Assembly (NCBI GenBank): GCA_016927175.1
Contig: JAFGNC010000342.1
Span: 1-8,490 of the forward strand
DNA: 8,490 nucleotides
DNA from: Gammaproteobacteria bacterium
GTDB lineage: Bacteria > Pseudomonadota > Gammaproteobacteria > Steroidobacterales > Rariloculaceae
Direction of reading: 5' to 3'
In this document: piece by piece, positions 6,501 through 8,490 of the stretch
How positions within the stretch are numbered: position 1 is the stretch's first letter
Layout: each line of letters begins with the position of its first letter
Notes under the pieces: model-generated
What the model saw: only the letters and a program-made list of their open reading frames with translations
The model's database searches: none
What the model was told of the DNA's origin: nothing
Made by a program: the position numbers and the translations under genes

Positions 6501-8490
6501 CGGCGATGCAGCAGCGGGTGGCCGATCGGCTCGCCGGCAGCGGCGCCCGGCTCGAGCAGCCCGAGCTTCGACAAGGTGTCGACGCGCATGCCGACGTCGC
6601 GCCAGCCGGCCCAGTCGACGGCGACGGTGCGGGTCGAGCCGACGGCGCTGCGGTAATGCGCGAACGCGTCGAGGAACGCGTTCGCGGCGCAGTAGTCGGA
6701 CTGGCCGAAGCCGCCGAGAATCGCGGCGCGCGACGAGCACAGCACGACGAAGTCGAGCCGTTTGTCGCCGAGCACCGCTTCGAGCGCGCGGGTGCCGGCG
6801 ACCTTCGGCGCCAGCACGGCGGCGGAGCCGGCAGCGCTCTGCAGCTGCAGCAGCGCGCCGCCGCCGACGCCGGCGCAGTGCACGACGCCGTTCAGCCCGC
6901 CGAGCTCGTCCTCCGCGCGCCGCACCGCATCGCGCAGGCTCGCCTCGTCGCTCACGTCGCAGCCGAGCGTCAGCACGGTCGCGCCGCACGCTTCGATCGC
7001 GCGGACCGCTTCGATGCGCCGCGACAGCGCGTCGTCCGGCTTCGCGGCGAGCCTGTCGTCCCACTCGCTGCGCGGCGGCGGCGCGCTGCGCCCGAGCAGC
7101 GCGAGCCGCGCCTGCACCGTCCGCGCGAGGAACGCCGCGATCTCGAGACCGATGCCGCCGAGGCCGCCGGTGATCAAGTAGACGCCGTGCGGCCTGAGGC
7201 CCGGAGCGGGCTCGACGGGCGCGTCGAGCCGAACGGGATCGAACGACTGCACCCAGCGGTACCCGCCCCGATGCGCGACGACGGTGTCGCGCATCGCGGG
7301 CCAGGCGAAGAGCTCCCGGACGATGTGATCGCCGACGATGCGGCGGGCCGCGGCGAAGCCCGGCCGCGCGCCGGAGTCGCGCGTGTCGACGTCGATGCTG
7401 CGGCATGTGACGCCGTCGTACTCGCGCGGGATCGCGCGGCACGGCCCGAGCACGGTGGCCTTCTCGGGCCACAGCAGCTCGCCGCCGACGACCTCCTGCA
7501 TGTTGCTCGTCACGACGTCGATGTGCAGCGCCGTGCCCGACGGCCGCGTCCCGAGCGCGCGGCCGAGCGCCGACAGCGCGTGGAACCCGGCATCGAGATG
7601 GCGCGCTTCGCCGCCGTTCAGATTCCACAGGTGGACGACGCGGGCGGGCGGGCGCCGCTCCGCGTCGAGCGCGGCGAGGAGCGCCGCGTAGTCCTCCGCA
7701 TTGCCGGGACGCACAGTGAAAGCTTCATCGGCGCCGCGCGCGTAGGCGTCGCCCGGCTCGACACGGACGATGCGGCAGCCGAGCCCGGCGACGGAGCGCG
7801 CGATGTCCTCGTGCAGCGCGTCGCCGTCGGTCAGCAGCAGCCAGCTTTGCGGCTCCGGGCCGCTCGCCGCACCGGGCCGCGTCTCGGGCCATGCCGTCCT
7901 TCTCCACGACGGCGCATAGAACCAGTCCGCGACGTCCGGCCGGTTCTCGAGCGATGCGCGGCCCGCGGCGTCCGCCGGCGCGGCGTCGATCCAGAAGCGG
8001 CGGCGCTGAAACGGATACGTCGGCAGCGGCACGCGGCGGCGCGCTTCGCCGGCATGCACTCCGCCCCAGTCGACGTCGACGCCGGCCAGCCACAGTCGGC
8101 CGAGCGTCGTCGTCAGCCATTCGCCGTCGGAGGCGACGGGCCGGCCCTCGCGAGAATGCGGCAGCGAGGTCAAAGCGACCTGATGCGCCGACCGGGCCGG
8201 ATGCCAGCGCGCGAGCGTCATGAGCCCGCGCCCCGGGCCGACCTCGAGGAACACGCGGTCGGGCGCCTGCGCAAGCGCCCGGATGCCGTCGTCGAAGCGC
8301 ACGGCGCGGCGCACGTGCGCGACCCAGTAGTCGGGATCGGTCGCCTGGCGCTCTTCGATCCACGTGCCCGTCACGTTCGACAGATAAGGGATGCGGGGCG
8401 GGGCGAGGCGCACCGTCCCGAGCGTGCGCGCAAAGTCGGCCAGCATCGGCTCCATCATGCTCGAGTGAAACGCGTGCGACGTGCGCAGGC
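3554..8490 (-). CDS. Type I polyketide synthase module, 5' partial: (AT)-KR-DH-T-E*
   Basis: Large modular synthase subunit, cut at its N-terminus by the window edge; the in-window frame runs about 1,645 codons to a TGA at 3556-3554. Residues are numbered here from the first in-window Met at 8458, which is internal because ten upstream codons already encode AT sequence (TSHAFHSS). Visible order: AT C-terminus (to ~158), KR structural and catalytic parts (~172-625), DH (~645-923), linker (~924-1030), T domain (~1031-1100, Ser1064), and a C-terminal epimerization-type domain (~1113-1621). It should load malonyl units, reduce and probably dehydrate the beta-keto group, and hand the acyl chain to the NRPS encoded next. 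The KS and AT active site must lie beyond 8490. Oddities: DH after KR, a peptidyl-type carrier, and a catalytically dead E domain. The PKS call is certain from the motifs; the product is unknown. Confidence 0.97.
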   Translation of the reverse strand, partial: LRTSHAFHSSMMEPMLADFARTLGTVRLAPPRIPYLSNVTGTWIEERQATDPDYWVAHVRRAVRFDDGIRALAQAPDRVFLEVGPGRGLMTLARWHPARSAHQVALTSLPHSREGRPVASDGEWLTTTLGRLWLAGVDVDWGGVHAGEARRRVPLPTYPFQRRRFWIDAAPADAAGRASLENRPDVADWFYAPSWRRTAWPETRPGAASGPEPQSWLLLTDGDALHEDIARSVAGLGCRIVRVEPGDAYARGADEAFTVRPGNAEDYAALLAALDAERRPPARVVHLWNLNGGEARHLDAGFHALSALGRALGTRPSGTALHIDVVTSNMQEVVGGELLWPEKATVLGPCRAIPREYDGVTCRSIDVDTRDSGARPGFAAARRIVGDHIVRELFAWPAMRDTVVAHRGGYRWVQSFDPVRLDAPVEPAPGLRPHGVYLITGGLGGIGLEIAAFLARTVQARLALLGRSAPPPRSEWDDRLAAKPDDALSRRIEAVRAIEACGATVLTLGCDVSDEASLRDAVRRAEDELGGLNGVVHCAGVGGGALLQLQSAAGSAAVLAPKVAGTRALEAVLGDKRLDFVVLCSSRAAILGGFGQSDYCAANAFLDAFAHYRSAVGSTRTVAVDWAGWRDVGMRVDTLSKLGLLEPGAAAGEPIGHPLLHRRIEKTADREVFASVLDVASQWVLDDHRIARQPVVPGTAYLEMVRAAMRTRDPHAALEFSDVYFLNVLPVREDEPQEVRVVLEGAGPELDFRIRSRTVVGGRETWQDHVMGRARTLPPQDAPRRDVDALIRRCNVEHRVIAADDPIVTYEDLGPRWLSMKKVWLGRDELVALLELPPQFADDVAVYELHPALLDRANFTAKVFLAFDGLHLPMGYRAIRIRRPLTPKIYVYAKYKPSGDPLLETITFDVALMDEHGVELVGVDEFSQKRVRDAGEAIKSAAMRSRGPAAPRRVEAAVASRADEPVAGTLSPAEGVDAFRRILATTTAAQIVVSPNDLAAAIEHADRLRQEAIDDAAEDSASPAEEKHARPDLPTEYVAPRGPVEAALAEIWERTLGIEPIGIDDNFFDLGGDSVVGIQLVAQAKKKDLKLSPQQLFGNQTIRELAAALDGAQQGGGAPSAARGHVPLSPPQLQRLERRSDGAERRTRSALLDLRRRVEPALLARAAAQLPLHHDALRLRVERTDNGWLQRCAADTGPSPFAHADLSALPAGAQGEALSRLRRQALDAVDPAAGPLLRVLFVEQRSDFGRLLIVTDDLFVDDASWSILLSDLETVCDQLTRGEPVRLPDAAVSFSEWADSAAEYASSDQLERDLGWWRENLAGAPRPEPAADGDGTRGPKRDAVSSHPDSARVTLGAADTAALLNDGPRRFRMAAGDIIVAALAATLAGAGAGTESRAGADGDRRGGAADDVATGRDGLGADAGKTDAGKTDAGMTDTRGVTIEIRERRHEPAHHEQPARTVGPLSPSFPIVLRANPLEDAGASLTSIKEQLRAVPRGGLGWGAARHARGREDAAVVDAPRVDATCRYVGPIGEPLASSQTFTLIDFDAVAGSGAHGAAAAALDVLAVIRDGELRVEWRRLRTGRGAEPVDCAARRFLERLQTLARHCAGAEAGVYTPSDFPMAKVSQAQLDRIASQLVGQRQS
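3598..5122 (-). other. Epimerization-type domain, catalytically degenerate
   Basis: A full-length E-domain fold at the PKS C-terminus. It starts at VPLSPPQLQRL (~1116), includes FSEWADSAAEYA, RTVGPLSPSFP (1450-1460), GGLGWG and CRYVG (1516-1520), and ends with the typical TPSDFPMAKVSQAQLD (from residue 1607). The active site is lost. The HHxxxDGxSW motif reads DDLFVDDASW (1246-1255, bases 4694-4723), the EGHGRE segment reads RERRHE, and FNYLG has lost its Asn. A low-complexity insert sits at ~1380-1430. Since the rest of the fold is kept, a structural or docking role is inferred. Confidence 0.88.
4179..4223 (-). repeat. 15-bp tandem repeat, three units, inside the E-type domain
   Basis: The plus-strand unit TCGGTCTTTCCCGCG occurs twice exactly and once with two changes. 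In the PKS frame it encodes repeated D-A-G-K-T (DAGKTDAGKTDAGMTD). It lies in a Gly/Ala/Asp-rich stretch that enlarges a loop of the degenerate E-type domain. Confidence 0.95.
5159..5368 (-). other. Carrier (T) domain of the PKS, peptidyl-carrier-like
   Basis: Residues ~1031-1100 form a carrier domain with FFDLGGDSVVGIQL; Ser1064 (codon 5269-5267) should carry the phosphopantetheine arm. The LGGDS form and the helix that follows (LKLSPQQLFGNQTI) resemble NRPS carriers that precede epimerization domains more than PKS ACPs, which usually read LGxDSL. This suits its position just before an E-type domain. Confidence 0.95.
5690..6526 (-). other. Dehydratase (DH) domain located after the KR
   Basis: Hot-dog-fold PKS dehydratase. 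The catalytic His lies in WVLDDHRI (H678), followed by VVPGTAYLEM; the catalytic Asp lies in ELHPALLD (D845). The dyad is therefore present. Three secondary motif positions differ from the usual pattern: the Gly of HxxxGxxxxP is Arg682, the Gln/His four residues after the Asp is Phe849, and YGP is LGP (803-805). The position after the KR is the reverse of the common DH-KR order. Identity is well supported; activity is uncertain. Confidence 0.88.
6584..7945 (-). other. Ketoreductase (KR) domain with structural subdomain
   Basis: NADPH-dependent beta-keto reduction. The structural half starts near WFYAPSWRR (residue ~179) and contains the family signature VLGPCRAIPREY (337-347). The catalytic half has the nucleotide-binding TGGLGGIG (430-437), Lys552, Ser576, Tyr589 and Asn593, so all catalytic residues are present and it is probably active. 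The LDD motif that marks B-type KRs is absent (CAGVGGGALL instead), and the tryptophan diagnostic of A-type is replaced by Leu, so hydroxyl stereochemistry is not predicted. Confidence 0.95.
7985..8490 (-). other. AT domain, C-terminal part (malonyl-CoA type)
   Basis: The frame at the right edge reads TSHAFHSSMMEPML, the acyltransferase segment whose HAFH motif is typical of malonyl-CoA-specific domains (YASH marks methylmalonyl). PYLSNVTG, FLEVGPG and the post-AT linker motif PLPTYPFQRRRFW (residues 145-156 or so) follow in the usual order. The GHSxG active-site serine lies outside the window, so activity cannot be judged. Confidence 0.93.

Noticed and set aside
6351..7628. 425-codon minus-strand frame over the KR and DH region
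   Set aside because: Same-strand out-of-frame shadow with extreme Arg content; the KR and DH catalytic motifs are all in the other frame.

Overview
The window is very GC-rich (roughly 70% by eye) and appears to be coding almost end to end on the minus strand. It holds parts of two large biosynthetic genes: a type I polyketide synthase (PKS) that enters from the right edge, followed downstream by a nonribosomal peptide synthetase (NRPS) that runs off the left edge. The base composition, GC-ending codons, short in-frame tandem repeats and hybrid PKS/NRPS content fit a high-GC pseudomonadotan such as Burkholderia. A myxobacterium or actinomycete cannot be excluded, and the compound is not identifiable from this window.

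Reading in the direction of transcription (right to left), the PKS contains the end of an acyltransferase with a malonyl-type HAFH motif (8490-7985) and a ketoreductase with its structural subdomain (7945-6584). A dehydratase placed after the ketoreductase follows (6526-5690), then a linker, then a peptidyl-carrier-like T domain (5368-5159). The gene ends in a complete epimerization-type domain (5122-3598) whose catalytic motifs are destroyed (HH replaced by DD; EGHGRE lost). The PKS stops at 3554. A 133-bp spacer with five 18-bp tandem repeats separates it from the NRPS, which starts at a GTG near 3414-3420. The NRPS shows a condensation domain with intact HHxxxDG and the sequence style of domains that sit behind epimerases (DCL), an adenylation domain with all core motifs and an unfamiliar pocket code, and a GGDSI carrier domain cut by the window edge.

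The two proteins probably act as consecutive modules. The PKS extends and processes an acyl chain from malonyl-CoA and holds it on its T domain. The NRPS activates one amino acid, and its C domain joins it to the polyketide. The inactive E-type domain lies between them and is more likely a structural or docking element than an enzyme, because a malonate-derived beta-processed acyl chain offers no aminoacyl alpha-carbon to epimerize. No tRNA, rRNA, CRISPR array, mobile element or convincing transcription terminator was seen. The long open frames on the plus strand are antisense shadows of these genes.
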